Shown: positions 10,122 through 20,073 of the stretch, one piece after another | How the letters are laid out: each line of letters starts with the position of its first letter | Numbering within the stretch: the first letter of the stretch is position 1 | Source: Larkinella sp. C7 | GTDB taxonomy: Bacteria; Bacteroidota; Bacteroidia; Cytophagales; Spirosomataceae | Direction: 5' to 3' | Length of the DNA: 64,000 nucleotides | Assembly: GCF_006149005.1 (NCBI RefSeq) | Contig: NZ_VBSL01000015.1 | Span: 101,701-165,700 of the forward strand | Position numbers and translations under genes: made by a program | The notes under the pieces: generated by a model | What the model was told of the DNA's origin: nothing | The model's database searches: none | The model's input: only the letters and a program-made list of their open reading frames with translations

Positions 10122-11798
10122 TTAATTCTCCAGCAAGGCCGAAACCGTCGGTGGTTTCGACAGCAATTCCGGGCGAACCAGCAAATAGCTGCCCGGCTCG
10201 GGGGCTTCCAGACGAACAAACTGACTGGCATCCTCTCCTGACATGAAGGCGGCAAAACCGCGATCGCCGGCAAAATACGCTTGCATATCTTTCGTCATCA
10301 GGATGAAATTGACATGATTCTCGTTTAAAAACTGTCCAAAGTTGGTATTGGGTTGGTAAAATTCTACCGGAATCCAGCGCGGTTTCTGTTCCTGGCTATA
10401 CAGAAACACCCGATACCAGTCCCGTTCCAGCGTTGATACCGGCCCGTTAATGGAAAGCGCCTGAATAAACCGGATGTTATCGGCCACCGGCGTAGGGCGG
10501 AGTTCTTCCTGCTGCCGGACAGTCTGGTAAATTACCCAGATCATCATCAGACTCGCCAGACTTCCCATCCAGACCGATGACTGAACGATGCGTAATTTGA
10601 TGTATCCCAACAGAAAAGCAACGATGATAATCAAGCCGAAGGCGTGGAAATACAGATAATGATTTCGCGGAAAAACCAGCACCACGGATGCTATCGAAGG
10701 GAAAAGCAAAATAAAAAGAGCCAGTTCCTTGCTGTTCAGCCGGATGGATTTGGTAGCCAGTCGCCGGAACGTGCCCGACAAATCGAGCAAACCAAATACA
10801 ACAATGACCAGCAAACCCAGTAACCACCATTTCCGGTAGGGCGAGTTCAGGTTCATCAAGGGTGTCTTAAAAAACAAACCGTTCAAAATTCGAAATTCCG
10901 CGGTCGCCGTGTTGACAACATTCGTCCATAAATGCCTCAAAACCAAGTCGGGATGAACAAAAAAAGCCGCACTCATCGACTTGACATCACTCCCGAACAC
11001 ATTGGCCACCAATTTGAACTGATCCGGAATCGGAATGTCGATGGGCCGGTTATTCCAGGTGTTGTAATTGATGCTGAAGTGCTGAACGAATGCGTCGAAA
11101 CTGCGGTTGGTGCCTTCCTGGTTCTGCCCTAAAGGATTACCAAACAGCAACCGCATAGCAATTACCAGCACAGCAAAGCTCAACAGGCCGGAAAAAGAAT
11201 TCAGGGTCAGCTCCCGGCTGCGGTATTTCCGGGGAAAATACGTTTCGATGGCCACGACAACCGCAGTCATCATGGAAATATAAAACTCCGGCCGAACATA
11301 GGAACATACGAGAGCCGTTAGGGCAGTAATCAGCAACACATTCCTCGTCGACCACTCCCAGGCCTGCACCACACACAAGCCTCCCATAATCAGACAGAGT
11401 GTAAAAGCCGAAATCCGGGGATCAAGCTGCACATTCAGGGCTGAAAACTGAAAGCAGAGCGCGCAGAAAAGACTGACGATAAATCCCGACTTCCGCAGGT
11501 AAAGATACAAAAACAGCAAGGACCCGGTCATGAGGATCAACAACCGCCAGTTGAGGTAAAACAAGACCAGGGTGTCATTGGTAAACGCCTGCAGGGCCTT
11601 CAGCCAGGCCGCGTAAAAGGATCCCCACTGCGCCAGATGGGGCGCAGGCGGAAAGGTGTAGGTCAGGCTGGAAGCCAGGTAAGTCATTTCGTCGCCGAAG
11701 GTTACATCATACCTTAACGGCAGGTCGTAGGTAAGCGCCAGACCGGAACCAATCATCAGGAAAATCCCCGTCAACGGCCACAGGAATCGATTTTTCAT
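10122..11798 (-). CDS. polytopic membrane protein, GT-C-like
   Basis: This 558-residue protein begins at ATG 11798 ([20 protein letters not shown]). It has roughly eleven hydrophobic segments, then a soluble C-terminal part of about 120 residues. The first external loop carries acidic residues in [11 protein letters not shown], reminiscent of the catalytic loop of GT-C glycosyltransferases, but no family signature is certain. The ATGA overlap with the upstream FAD/Fe-S gene (start 11796-11798, stop 11795-11797) indicates translational coupling. I infer an envelope glycosyl-transfer or related role. The link to the dehydrogenase is unexplained. Confidence 0.7.
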   Translation of the reverse strand: MKNRFLWPLTGIFLMIGSGLALTYDLPLRYDVTFGDEMTYLASSLTYTFPPAPHLAQWGSFYAAWLKALQAFTNDTLVLFYLNWRLLILMTGSLLFLYLYLRKSGFIVSLFCALCFQFSALNVQLDPRISAFTLCLIMGGLCVVQAWEWSTRNVLLITALTALVCSYVRPEFYISMMTAVVVAIETYFPRKYRSRELTLNSFSGLLSFAVLVIAMRLLFGNPLGQNQEGTNRSFDAFVQHFSINYNTWNNRPIDIPIPDQFKLVANVFGSDVKSMSAAFFVHPDLVLRHLWTNVVNTATAEFRILNGLFFKTPLMNLNSPYRKWWLLGLLVIVVFGLLDLSGTFRRLATKSIRLNSKELALFILLFPSIASVVLVFPRNHYLYFHAFGLIIIVAFLLGYIKLRIVQSSVWMGSLASLMMIWVIYQTVRQQEELRPTPVADNIRFIQALSINGPVSTLERDWYRVFLYSQEQKPRWIPVEFYQPNTNFGQFLNENHVNFILMTKDMQAYFAGDRGFAAFMSGEDASQFVRLEAPEPGSYLLVRPELLSKPPTVSALLEN

Positions 11799-14740
11799 GA
11801 CTTCATCGCTAAAGCTTCGTAGAGTATTTCGGCCGGATGTTTGGCCTTGCGCCCCGTTCCATCCTTGATCTGGTGGCGGCAACTGGTTCCGGCTGCGGCA
11901 ATGATGACCTCCTCTGCTTGCTGACGAACTGTTGGAAATAAGACCAGTTCTCCGATTTTCATCGATACATCGTAATGTTCCGTTTCGTAACCAAACGACC
12001 CGGCCATGCCACAGCAACCCGACGGAATCAGGTGGACGGTATAATTTTCGGGCAGTGACAGCATTTTTTTCGACGGCACCAGCGACGATACTGCTTTCTG
12101 CTGACAGTGTCCGTGCAGTTTGATCAACCGTTTTTCAGTCGTAAACGCACTTTTCGAAATAGCGCCCTTGTCGATTTCACGGGCGATAAACTCCTCAAAA
12201 GTCAGCACACTTTCAGCAATCCGCCGGGCATCGGCCACCATCGACTCATCGACCAGATCCGGGTATTCATCCCGAAACGTCAGAATTGCCGACGGTTCGA
12301 TGCCCACCAAGGGCGTTTCAATCGTAATCAATGCTTTCAGCAGCTCAACGTTCTTTTCGGCCAGCCGTTTAGCCTGCCGCAACAAGCCTTTCGACAGAGC
12401 CGCCCGCCCGCTTTCGCCGTGTTCGGGAATGATCACCTCATAACCCAGTTTTTTCAACAGCAAAACCGCCTTTTTACCCACTTCGACATCGTTGTAATTC
12501 GTAAACTCGTCGCAGAAAAGGTAAACTTTCCCCGCCGTTCCCACGCTCTTTTCAATGCCTTTCGCCCACTTCCGCAGCGTTGTGCTATGCAGCAGCGGCA
12601 TTGTCCGGTCGGGGTGGAATCCAATCACCCGATTGGCTACCCGCCGAAGCGATTCGGTGCCCAGCACCGCGTTATACGCCCACGGCACCAGCGATGCCAG
12701 CCCCGACAAACGCGCAAAATTGGCAATCAGCCGACTGCGCACCGGCACGCCGTTGGCATCGTGGTAATGCTGGAGAAACTCCATTTTCAGCTTGGCCACA
12801 TCCACATTCGACGGACATTCGGCCTTGCAGCCTTTACAGGCCAGACAGAGGTCATACACCTCTTTAATCTCTTTGTTGTCGAAGCGGTTTTCTTTCGGCG
12901 ACAGCGTCAGCATTTCCCGCAGAATATTGGCCCGCGCCCGGGTGGTTTCCTTTTCGTTGCGGGTTGCCATGTAGCTCGGACACATCGTTCCGCCCGAGAT
13001 TTCGGTTTTCCGGCAATCGCCTGAGCCGTTACACTGCTCGGCGTGTTGCAGAATGGTCTGATCCTGAAACCGGAAAAACGTCTTGAAATCCGGGGTTTGC
13101 TGCCCGGCTTCATACCGCAGGAACGTATCCATCGGGGGCGTTTCCACGATTTTGCCGGGATTGAAAATACCGTACGGGTCCCAGGCCTGCTTGAGTTCCC
13201 GCATCAGCTCGTAGTTTTTCGGCCCCACCATGAGCGGAATAAACTCGCCCCGGAGTCGTCCGTCGCCGTGTTCGCCCGAGAGCGAACCGTCGTATTTTTT
13301 CACCAGCCGGGCAATTTCTTCGGCAATCATCCGGTATTGCCGGTGGCCTTCTTCGGTTTTGAGGTTGATGATGGGGCGCAGGTGAATTTCGCCCGAACCG
13401 GCGTGGGCATAATGCACCGCCGACATGCTGTGCTTCGTCAGAATCGCGTTGAAATCCCGGATGTAGTCAGGCAAATCGTGTACGTCGATGGCCGTATCCT
13501 CGATTACGGCAACGGCTTTGGCATCGCCCGGCAGGTTCGCCAGCAACCCCAGCCCCGCCTTCCGCAACGTCCAGATTTTTTTACCATCCTCACCATACAA
13601 TACCGGAAAATGATAGCCCAAACCAGCAGCCCGCATTTCGGCTTCCATTTCAACCGCACGCTGTGCAATGTCTTCCCGATTGGCCGCCCCCAGTTCTACC
13701 ACCAGAATGGCGCCTGGATCGCCCTGAACGAAGAAGCGGTTTTTGCGCTGCTCGATGTTGTCTTTCGTACACTCCAGAATGTAATGGTCGATCAGTTCGA
13801 CGGCGCGGGGCTGGTATTTCAGCGCAATCAGATTGGCCCGCAACGATTCATCCACGTTGTTGAAATGCACACACACCAGCCCCAGTTCTTTGGGAGGCAG
13901 CGGCACCACATTCAGCTTGATTTCGGTCAGAAAGCAAAGTGTTCCTTCCGAACCGGCAATGAGTTTGCAGAAGTTGAACGGCTCGGTACCTTCTGTAAAG
14001 GGGGCCGTTTCCAGCAGTTCATCCAGCGCATAACCCGTGTTTCGCCGTTCGATGCTGCGTTTGGGAAACTGCCGCCGGATTTCGGCCTGGTTGTCCGGAT
14101 TCGCCAGGATCTCGTTGGTTTTCAGGTAAATTTTATCCAGCAGCGACGCACTGCCATTTTTGTGCATACCCGCGTCGATCCGCTGGGCAAACGCAGTAGT
14201 TTCCAAAGGGCCAAATTCGGCTTCGCTCCCATCGGCCAGCAGCGCTTTGACGGACAGGACATGCTCCCGCGTTGAGCGATACACGACCGAGTTGGATCCA
14301 CAGGAATTATTCCCGACCATGCCCCCGATCATCGCCCGGTTGGCCGTCGAGGTTTCCGGCCCGAAAAACAGGCCATACGGTTTCAGAAAGAAATTCAATT
14401 CATCGCGAACTACGCCCGGCTGCACGCGCACCCAGCGTTCCTGCTCGTTGATTTCGAGGATCTTAGTAAAGTTTTTGGAAACATCGACGATAATTCCGTT
14501 GCCGACCACCTGTCCGGCCAGCGAGGTGCCGGCCGTACGCGGAATGAGCGAAGTGCGGTTTTCACGGGCAAAGGCAATCAGCGTTTTCAGATCATTGATC
14601 GACTTCGGAATGGCGACCGCCAGCGGCATTTCGCGGTAGGCCGACGCATCGGTAGCATACAATGTACGTTGGGTATTGTCGGTGTAAAATTCACCGTCTA
14701 ACTGAGCAGAAAGTTGTTGTAGCGTCTCCTGATTGACCAT
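11795..14740 (-). CDS. FAD-binding and Fe-S-binding dehydrogenase (D-lactate/glycolate dehydrogenase type)
   Basis: This 981-residue fusion joins a GlcD/Dld-type FAD domain to a GlpC/LldE-type iron-sulfur module. The FAD_binding_4 part lies near residues 25-230 (RTAGTSLAGQVVGNGIIVDV, GGMVGNNSCGSNS), followed by an FAD-oxidase C-terminal domain containing HYAHAGSGEIHLRP. The Fe-S part has CLACKGCKAECPSNVD and the CCG motifs (HGHCQQ, SGCCGMAGSFGYE). The family oxidises 2-hydroxy acids and passes electrons to quinone. The ATG at 14740 is chosen because a -7 box lies just upstream at 14764, which would exclude the TTG at 14779. Confidence 0.92.
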   Translation of the reverse strand: MVNQETLQQLSAQLDGEFYTDNTQRTLYATDASAYREMPLAVAIPKSINDLKTLIAFARENRTSLIPRTAGTSLAGQVVGNGIIVDVSKNFTKILEINEQERWVRVQPGVVRDELNFFLKPYGLFFGPETSTANRAMIGGMVGNNSCGSNSVVYRSTREHVLSVKALLADGSEAEFGPLETTAFAQRIDAGMHKNGSASLLDKIYLKTNEILANPDNQAEIRRQFPKRSIERRNTGYALDELLETAPFTEGTEPFNFCKLIAGSEGTLCFLTEIKLNVVPLPPKELGLVCVHFNNVDESLRANLIALKYQPRAVELIDHYILECTKDNIEQRKNRFFVQGDPGAILVVELGAANREDIAQRAVEMEAEMRAAGLGYHFPVLYGEDGKKIWTLRKAGLGLLANLPGDAKAVAVIEDTAIDVHDLPDYIRDFNAILTKHSMSAVHYAHAGSGEIHLRPIINLKTEEGHRQYRMIAEEIARLVKKYDGSLSGEHGDGRLRGEFIPLMVGPKNYELMRELKQAWDPYGIFNPGKIVETPPMDTFLRYEAGQQTPDFKTFFRFQDQTILQHAEQCNGSGDCRKTEISGGTMCPSYMATRNEKETTRARANILREMLTLSPKENRFDNKEIKEVYDLCLACKGCKAECPSNVDVAKLKMEFLQHYHDANGVPVRSRLIANFARLSGLASLVPWAYNAVLGTESLRRVANRVIGFHPDRTMPLLHSTTLRKWAKGIEKSVGTAGKVYLFCDEFTNYNDVEVGKKAVLLLKKLGYEVIIPEHGESGRAALSKGLLRQAKRLAEKNVELLKALITIETPLVGIEPSAILTFRDEYPDLVDESMVADARRIAESVLTFEEFIAREIDKGAISKSAFTTEKRLIKLHGHCQQKAVSSLVPSKKMLSLPENYTVHLIPSGCCGMAGSFGYETEHYDVSMKIGELVLFPTVRQQAEEVIIAAAGTSCRHQIKDGTGRKAKHPAEILYEALAMKS

Positions 14741-15274
14741 AAGAGTCTTCGTCCAAGACCGGACAAAGTTAATTTGCAAAAAAAATCGGGTTCCCGACCT
14801 TAAAGGTACAAATTTTTCCAGTACAGAGTCCCAAACCGGTAAATACCAGACAGGACTTCGTATTTAAATAGTGCTATTTAATCCCCGACCTAGCCTACCA
14901 GGAAACGCTTCATAGCGAGCCCTTTACCGTATTTAACTACTGACCACTATGCAATTTAGGCTACTGCACCTTCTGGATGCCTGCCGAAGGGAATTCCTGT
15001 CGTTCATTACCATAACAATTCAGTAGATAATTTTCAGCTTTCCTTCATTGTATTATAAAGATTATTTATTGTAATTTGCTTAATCAGTTCAGAAATATGT
15101 TCTATAAAATATCATCACGGTACTATATACGTAAAAAAATGACAGAGACCCGGTCGAACAGTAACCCTACTGATTGATTGGGTTTTCCTCATTTGTACTG
15201 CGCTGAAATTTCATTGTATCATGGTTCTGCATCTGCTTACCAATTTCAGTTCACCTATTCTAATTTGTTAACCT
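14741..15274. other. 534-base intergenic region, divergent promoters
   Basis: This region separates the minus-strand dehydrogenase from susC and is clearly more AT-rich than its flanks, especially 15020-15140. Apart from the minus-strand box at 14764, I find no complete TAnnTTTG. Near matches (GTAATTTG near 15070, CTAATTTG near 15260) could serve susC. A 25-codon open frame at 14949 has no supporting feature. No RNA gene is visible. Confidence 0.6.
14764..14771 (-). promoter_or_regulatory. -7 box of the FAD/Fe-S dehydrogenase gene
   Basis: On the minus strand this reads TAACTTTG, a full match to TAnnTTTG, 23 bases before the ATG at 14740. The implied leader is very short. No well-spaced -33 TTG is seen. 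Confidence 0.5.
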
Positions 15275-18200
15275 ATGATGGATCACTTTATCAGATTCAA
15301 TCATGAACGTAAAGAAGTAAACGGCCCGCGCCAATACCGGGTGTTTCAAGTCAGAAAGAAAGCGTTGCTCCCAGCCTTTCTGTTGTCATTTGCGTTCATT
15401 CTCAGCCTGGGCTTCAGCCAGGCATTTGCTCAGGAGCGGACGGTCACCGGAACCGTTACATCGTCGGAAGACAAGGTTTCATTACCCGGTGTTACTGTTC
15501 AAATCAAAGGAACAACCCGCGGCACCAATACCGACGCCGACGGGAAATATTCCCTCACCAACGTTCCTGACAATGCCACGCTGGTTTTCAGCTTCATCGG
15601 GCTCCAAAACCAGGAGATCGCGGTAGGCAACCGCTCCGTTGTCGATGCCGTTCTGACTTCCGACACCAAATCGCTGGAGGAAGTCGTCGTCGTGGGGTAC
15701 GGTACGGCCAAGCGCAAAGACCTGACCGGTTCGGTTCAGCAGGTAACCGCCAAGGAGTTCAACCCTGGTATTGTTCCCAACCCACTGCAGGCCATTCAGG
15801 GCAAAGTAGCCGGGTTGGTGATTACGATGCCTTCGGGTGACCCCAACCAGGCGCCGACCGTTCGTTTGCGGGGCTATACCTCGCTGGCGGGTGGCAGTGA
15901 TCCCCTGTATGTGGTCGACGGCGTGATCGGTGTTCCCATTCAGACGGTTTCACCAACCGATATTGAGTCGATGGACGTCCTGAAAGATGCTTCCGCAGCT
16001 GCTATCTACGGTTCAAGGGCGGCCAATGGTGTCATCATCGTGACGACCAAACGCGGAAAATCCGGCAAGACCACGATCACCTTCAATAATTATGTTGGCG
16101 TTGAAACCATTTCGAACCGGCTGGATTTGCTGGATGGCCCCGGTTATCGGGCGGCCGTCAGTACCCTGAAAGGAGACTCTACACTAAGTCTGGACCGGCT
16201 CCGTTTTCCTGCCGGCAACTACAACACCGACTGGGTGAAGGAAATCACCCGGATGGGCGTGACGACCAACCACGACCTGGCCATTTCAGGGGGATCACCA
16301 GCCTTCAGTTACCGGGGCTCTCTCAACTACATTGGCCGCGAAGGGATCATTAAAAACACGGGCTTCGATCGGGTAACAGCCCGCATCAACCTGGATCAAA
16401 AGGCGCTCGATAACCGCCTGAACATCCAGTATAACCTGTCGGTGACCAACACCAACTCCAAACTGAACGACGACGCTATCATCGCCCGGGCGGTTACGTT
16501 CCTGCCAACCCTGCCCATTACCGATCCGACGGGGGCCAACAACGTGGGCGGTTATTACGAAGTAGGCGGTAGTTTCGACCTCTTCAACCCCGTTGCCATG
16601 CTCAACAACCAGCGATTCGATCAGCAAAAGCGATTATTGATCGGTGGGGTCAACCTGCGCTACGAGATCATCGACGGGCTGACCCTGGGCGTTAACGGCG
16701 CTTTCCAGAACGAGAATACCGACGAAAGCCGCTCGCGCGACCGCAGCATCAAGGCCTTCCAGACGACCAATGGCGAAGCCTACCGGAAAATGGATCAGGT
16801 CAACAACAAGCTGCTGGAACTGACTGCGACCTATACCAAAGCCTTCGGCCAGAACAACAGCAACTTCAATGTACTGGGCGGTTACTCGTACCAGAACATT
16901 GTTTATGACGGTTTTCAGGCCCGTAACGCCCAGTTTCTGACCAATACGCTCTCGTATGACAATCTGGGGCTGGGGGCCGGTACGCTGCTGAGTCCGGCGT
17001 CCAACTACGCGACCTCCTACCGGAATGCCACCACGCTGGCGTCTTTCTTTGCCCGGGCTACGGTGAACATGAACGACAAGTACAACCTGACAGCCACGGT
17101 ACGGCGCGATGGAAGTTCGAAATTTGGGGCCAACAACAAATGGGGACTTTTCCCATCGGTGGGTGCAGGCTGGACGCTGACGAACGAAGATTTCTTCCCG
17201 AAATCAACCACGCTGAACTACCTGAAACTGCGCCTGGGCTGGGGACAAACCGGAAATTCGGAAGGCTTGAAACCGTATCAGTCGCTCCAGTTGTATGGTC
17301 AGAAAGGCACGTATTACGATGGTGGGGTAGCCGACTTCCTGCCGGGCTACGGGATTACCCAGAATGCCAATCCGAACCTGAAATGGGAAGTGCTGACAAC
17401 GTCCAACGCCGGGTTGGATTTTCAGTTGCTGAACGGCCGTTTCTCGGGTACGCTGGAGTTCTACAGCAAGACGACCAAGGACATGCTGTACCGGTATTCG
17501 GTGCCAGCGGATGGGGTTAAATACTTCACCAACTTCATCTGGGCCAACGTAGGCACCATGCGGAACCGGGGTATCGAGCTGTCGTTCGGGGGCGACCTCA
17601 TCCAGAAAGAAGACTTTAGCTGGACTTCCCGCATCGTTGGGGCGTATAACAAAAACACGATTGTCAACCTGAAAAGCGATGAATTCGACTCCGGTCTGAT
17701 CCGTTTCAATGCGTTTGGTGGCCGTGGTCTGTCGGATGTGTTTGCATCCTACCTCTGGCCGGGTCGTCCGCTGGGAGAATTCAACAACGTTCCAACGTTC
17801 GTGAGTTATACCGCCGATGGCAAAGTGCTGCTGAAACCGGGAACGGGCGATCAGCCCACCACCGATGTGAGCAAGGCCGATGCGGCTACGGGAATCAACA
17901 CGCAGAACCCCATCTCCCAGGGCAACCCGCAACCCTTCCTGACGGCCTCTTTCATCAACTCGTTTACGTACAAAGGATTCGACCTGAACTTCCAGATTCG
18001 GGGTTCGTTTGGCAACAAAATCCTGAACAACCTGCGCTCGAACCTCCTGATTCCGGGGTCGATCCTGGAAACCAACATGCTGCAAGGCGTAGCGGATCTT
18101 CCGAGTGGGTATGGCACCAACGTGTTGTCGACTTATTGGCTCGAAAACGGAACCTATGCCCGTCTAGATAACTGGCAAATCGGGTACAACATCCGGACTG

Positions 18201-18406
18201 GTGGCAAATACCTGTCGGCCGCCCGGGTCTACCTCGGTGGTAACAACCTGTTTACGCTGACGAGCTACAAAGGGGTCGATCCGGAACTTCAGGTGAAAGC
18301 GGATTTGCAGAACGAAAGCCAAGCACCCAACAACATCGGGATGGATTTTAGCAATATCTATCCAAAAACCCGTTCGTTCCAACTGGGCCTTAACCTGACG
18401 TTTTGA
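15275..18406 (+). CDS. SusC/RagA family TonB-linked outer membrane protein
   Basis: This 1043-residue outer-membrane transporter has an N-terminal signal (about 28-52, ending SQAFAQ). A carboxypeptidase-regulatory-like domain follows (RTVTGTVTSSEDKVSLPGVT). Next come the TonB-box-like EEVVVVGYGTAKRKDLTGSV, a plug domain (DPLYVVDGV, MDVLKDASAAAIYGSRAANG) and a 22-strand barrel. SusC proteins import bulky substrates across the outer membrane with a SusD lid, here encoded 33 bases downstream. No STN domain or anti-sigma pair is present, so regulation is not the FecIR type. The substrate is unknown. No glycoside hydrolase or protease is nearby. Confidence 0.96.
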   Translation: MMDHFIRFNHERKEVNGPRQYRVFQVRKKALLPAFLLSFAFILSLGFSQAFAQERTVTGTVTSSEDKVSLPGVTVQIKGTTRGTNTDADGKYSLTNVPDNATLVFSFIGLQNQEIAVGNRSVVDAVLTSDTKSLEEVVVVGYGTAKRKDLTGSVQQVTAKEFNPGIVPNPLQAIQGKVAGLVITMPSGDPNQAPTVRLRGYTSLAGGSDPLYVVDGVIGVPIQTVSPTDIESMDVLKDASAAAIYGSRAANGVIIVTTKRGKSGKTTITFNNYVGVETISNRLDLLDGPGYRAAVSTLKGDSTLSLDRLRFPAGNYNTDWVKEITRMGVTTNHDLAISGGSPAFSYRGSLNYIGREGIIKNTGFDRVTARINLDQKALDNRLNIQYNLSVTNTNSKLNDDAIIARAVTFLPTLPITDPTGANNVGGYYEVGGSFDLFNPVAMLNNQRFDQQKRLLIGGVNLRYEIIDGLTLGVNGAFQNENTDESRSRDRSIKAFQTTNGEAYRKMDQVNNKLLELTATYTKAFGQNNSNFNVLGGYSYQNIVYDGFQARNAQFLTNTLSYDNLGLGAGTLLSPASNYATSYRNATTLASFFARATVNMNDKYNLTATVRRDGSSKFGANNKWGLFPSVGAGWTLTNEDFFPKSTTLNYLKLRLGWGQTGNSEGLKPYQSLQLYGQKGTYYDGGVADFLPGYGITQNANPNLKWEVLTTSNAGLDFQLLNGRFSGTLEFYSKTTKDMLYRYSVPADGVKYFTNFIWANVGTMRNRGIELSFGGDLIQKEDFSWTSRIVGAYNKNTIVNLKSDEFDSGLIRFNAFGGRGLSDVFASYLWPGRPLGEFNNVPTFVSYTADGKVLLKPGTGDQPTTDVSKADAATGINTQNPISQGNPQPFLTASFINSFTYKGFDLNFQIRGSFGNKILNNLRSNLLIPGSILETNMLQGVADLPSGYGTNVLSTYWLENGTYARLDNWQIGYNIRTGGKYLSAARVYLGGNNLFTLTSYKGVDPELQVKADLQNESQAPNNIGMDFSNIYPKTRSFQLGLNLTF

Positions 18407-18439
18407 CCGTTGTTAATCAACTAACTACCAACTACGAAG

Positions 18440-19921
18440 ATGTTTAATTCAACCATACGAGTTTGGGGCGTCTGTCTGGCTCTGCTGCTGGCAGGCCAGG
18501 CCTGTACGAACCTCGACGAAAAAACCTACGACGTTATTCCGACCGACCAGTTTGGCCAGACAGCGGCTCAGCAAGCTGCGCTGATCGGTCCACTCTACAG
18601 TGGTTTGGCCGATTATTACGGCAACAGTGCCGGTTTGAACGCGGTAACGGACGAACAGATTGTTCCGACGCGGGGTGGTGACTGGAAAGACGGCGACAAC
18701 TGGAAACGGCTTTATCAGCATACCTGGGACCCGACGACCGACAACGGCCAGTTCAACGGCCCCTGGACCTGGTGTTACAACAACATCACGTCCATCAACC
18801 AGCAACTGGGTTCCATTACGGACGAAAACGTGAAAGCCGAGCTTCGGGCATTGCGGGCTTTCTTCCACTACAAGGCGATGGATATGTTCGGCAATGTGAT
18901 CATCGCCGATCAGGTGGGAACCTCCACCCCGGCTCAGAAAACCCGGACCGAGGTGTTTAACTGGATCGAGAAGGAATTGCTGGAGGTGTATCCCAAATTG
19001 AGTTCAACCGTGGGCGGTGCCTATTATGGCCGTTTCAACAAACCGGTGGTCAACATGATTCTGGCGAAGATGTATCTCAACGCGCAGGTCTATACCGGCA
19101 CGGCCCGCTGGGCGGATGCGGTTACACGTTGTGATAGCATTATTATGTCGGGTAAGTTTTCCCTGACGGCTGATTTGCTGGACAACTTCAAAGTGCAGAA
19201 TCAGAACTCACCGGAAATTATCCTGGCAACGCCTTTCGATAACTCGAAACGGGGTGGATTCAACGTCCATATGGCAACCCTGCACTACAAGCACCAGTTG
19301 ACCTATAACCTTCCGGCTTCTCCCTGGAATGGCTACGCAACCGTGGTTGAGTTTTACAACTCGTTCACGGCGCAGGATTTGCGCAAAAAAATGTGGATCG
19401 TTGGTCAGCAGTATGATGCAACCGGAGCACCCATGGACGACGATGGCATCCCGATGGTGATCACCCCCGAAATTCCGGCTTTCGAAATGCCAGCGGGTCC
19501 CGCGGGTCGTCTGGCCGGAGCCCGGAGCCAGAAATACGAGATTCAGCGAAACAACACCACCAACGACATGAGTAACGATTTCGTTATTTTCCGTTTGGGG
19601 GATGTCTATCTGATGCGCGGAGAAGCCAATTTCCGGCTGGGCAGAACGGCCAATGCGCTGGCGGATTTCAACGTGATCCGCAAACGGGCGGGTGTGCCGG
19701 ACTATACAGCCGCTCAACTCACACTGGATGAAATTCTGGCCGAGCGGGGCCGCGAACTGGCCTGGGAATACCACCGCCGTCAGGACCTGATCCGGTTTGG
19801 GCAGTTCACCAAAGCGTGGCGTTTCAAACCCGCTTCGGAAAAATACCGGGAGTTGTTTCCCATTCCGAGAGATCAGATTTCGCTGAACCCCAACTTAAAG
19901 CAAAATCCAGGTTACAATTAG
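18440..19921 (+). CDS. SusD/RagB family nutrient-binding outer membrane lipoprotein
   Basis: This 493-residue SusD-type lipoprotein starts with a lipoprotein signal, with the likely lipidated cysteine at residue 22 (LLAGQAC). The N-terminal SusD-like part and TPR-like helices are typical: LRALRAFFHYKAMDMFGN, then LRLGDVYLMRGEANFRLG-type repeats, and the C-terminal LDEILAERGRELAWEYHRRQDLIRFG and PIPRDQISLNPNLKQNPGY signatures. It caps the adjacent SusC channel and binds substrate at the cell surface. A strong terminator follows, so susCD form one unit. Confidence 0.96.
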   Translation: MFNSTIRVWGVCLALLLAGQACTNLDEKTYDVIPTDQFGQTAAQQAALIGPLYSGLADYYGNSAGLNAVTDEQIVPTRGGDWKDGDNWKRLYQHTWDPTTDNGQFNGPWTWCYNNITSINQQLGSITDENVKAELRALRAFFHYKAMDMFGNVIIADQVGTSTPAQKTRTEVFNWIEKELLEVYPKLSSTVGGAYYGRFNKPVVNMILAKMYLNAQVYTGTARWADAVTRCDSIIMSGKFSLTADLLDNFKVQNQNSPEIILATPFDNSKRGGFNVHMATLHYKHQLTYNLPASPWNGYATVVEFYNSFTAQDLRKKMWIVGQQYDATGAPMDDDGIPMVITPEIPAFEMPAGPAGRLAGARSQKYEIQRNNTTNDMSNDFVIFRLGDVYLMRGEANFRLGRTANALADFNVIRKRAGVPDYTAAQLTLDEILAERGRELAWEYHRRQDLIRFGQFTKAWRFKPASEKYRELFPIPRDQISLNPNLKQNPGYN

Positions 19922-19939
19922 TGAAAAGCCTTTTCCTGT

Positions 19940-19966
19940 AAAAAGCCCGGGGTTTCCGGGCTTTTT
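19940..19966 (+). terminator. terminator after susD
   Basis: AAAAAGCCCGG (19940-19950) pairs with CCGGGCTTTTT (19956-19966) around a 5-base loop, ending in a T-run. It separates susCD from the VCBS genes. Confidence 0.9.
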
Positions 19967-20036
19967 CTGTTTTAATCCATTCCGGAGTATTGGCGTTCAA
20001 TAGGATAAAACCGCCAACCAAAAGCAATTTATTGAG

Positions 20037-20044
20037 TACCTTTA
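20037..20044 (+). promoter_or_regulatory. possible -7 box of the first VCBS gene
   Basis: TACCTTTA matches TAnnTTTG except at the last base, 30 bases before the ATG at 20074. The susD terminator upstream makes a separate promoter plausible. Confidence 0.3.
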
Positions 20045-20073
20045 AGACGTCATTCGACAGTTCGCTACAGTTC

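Noticed and set aside
10028..10273. Upstream extension of the M1 peptidase to 10273
   Set aside because: It overlaps the upstream gene, and a typical signal peptide begins at ATG 10027.
14949..15026. A 25-codon open frame in the region before susC
   Set aside because: No ribosome-binding or promoter signal and no recognisable peptide; likely chance.
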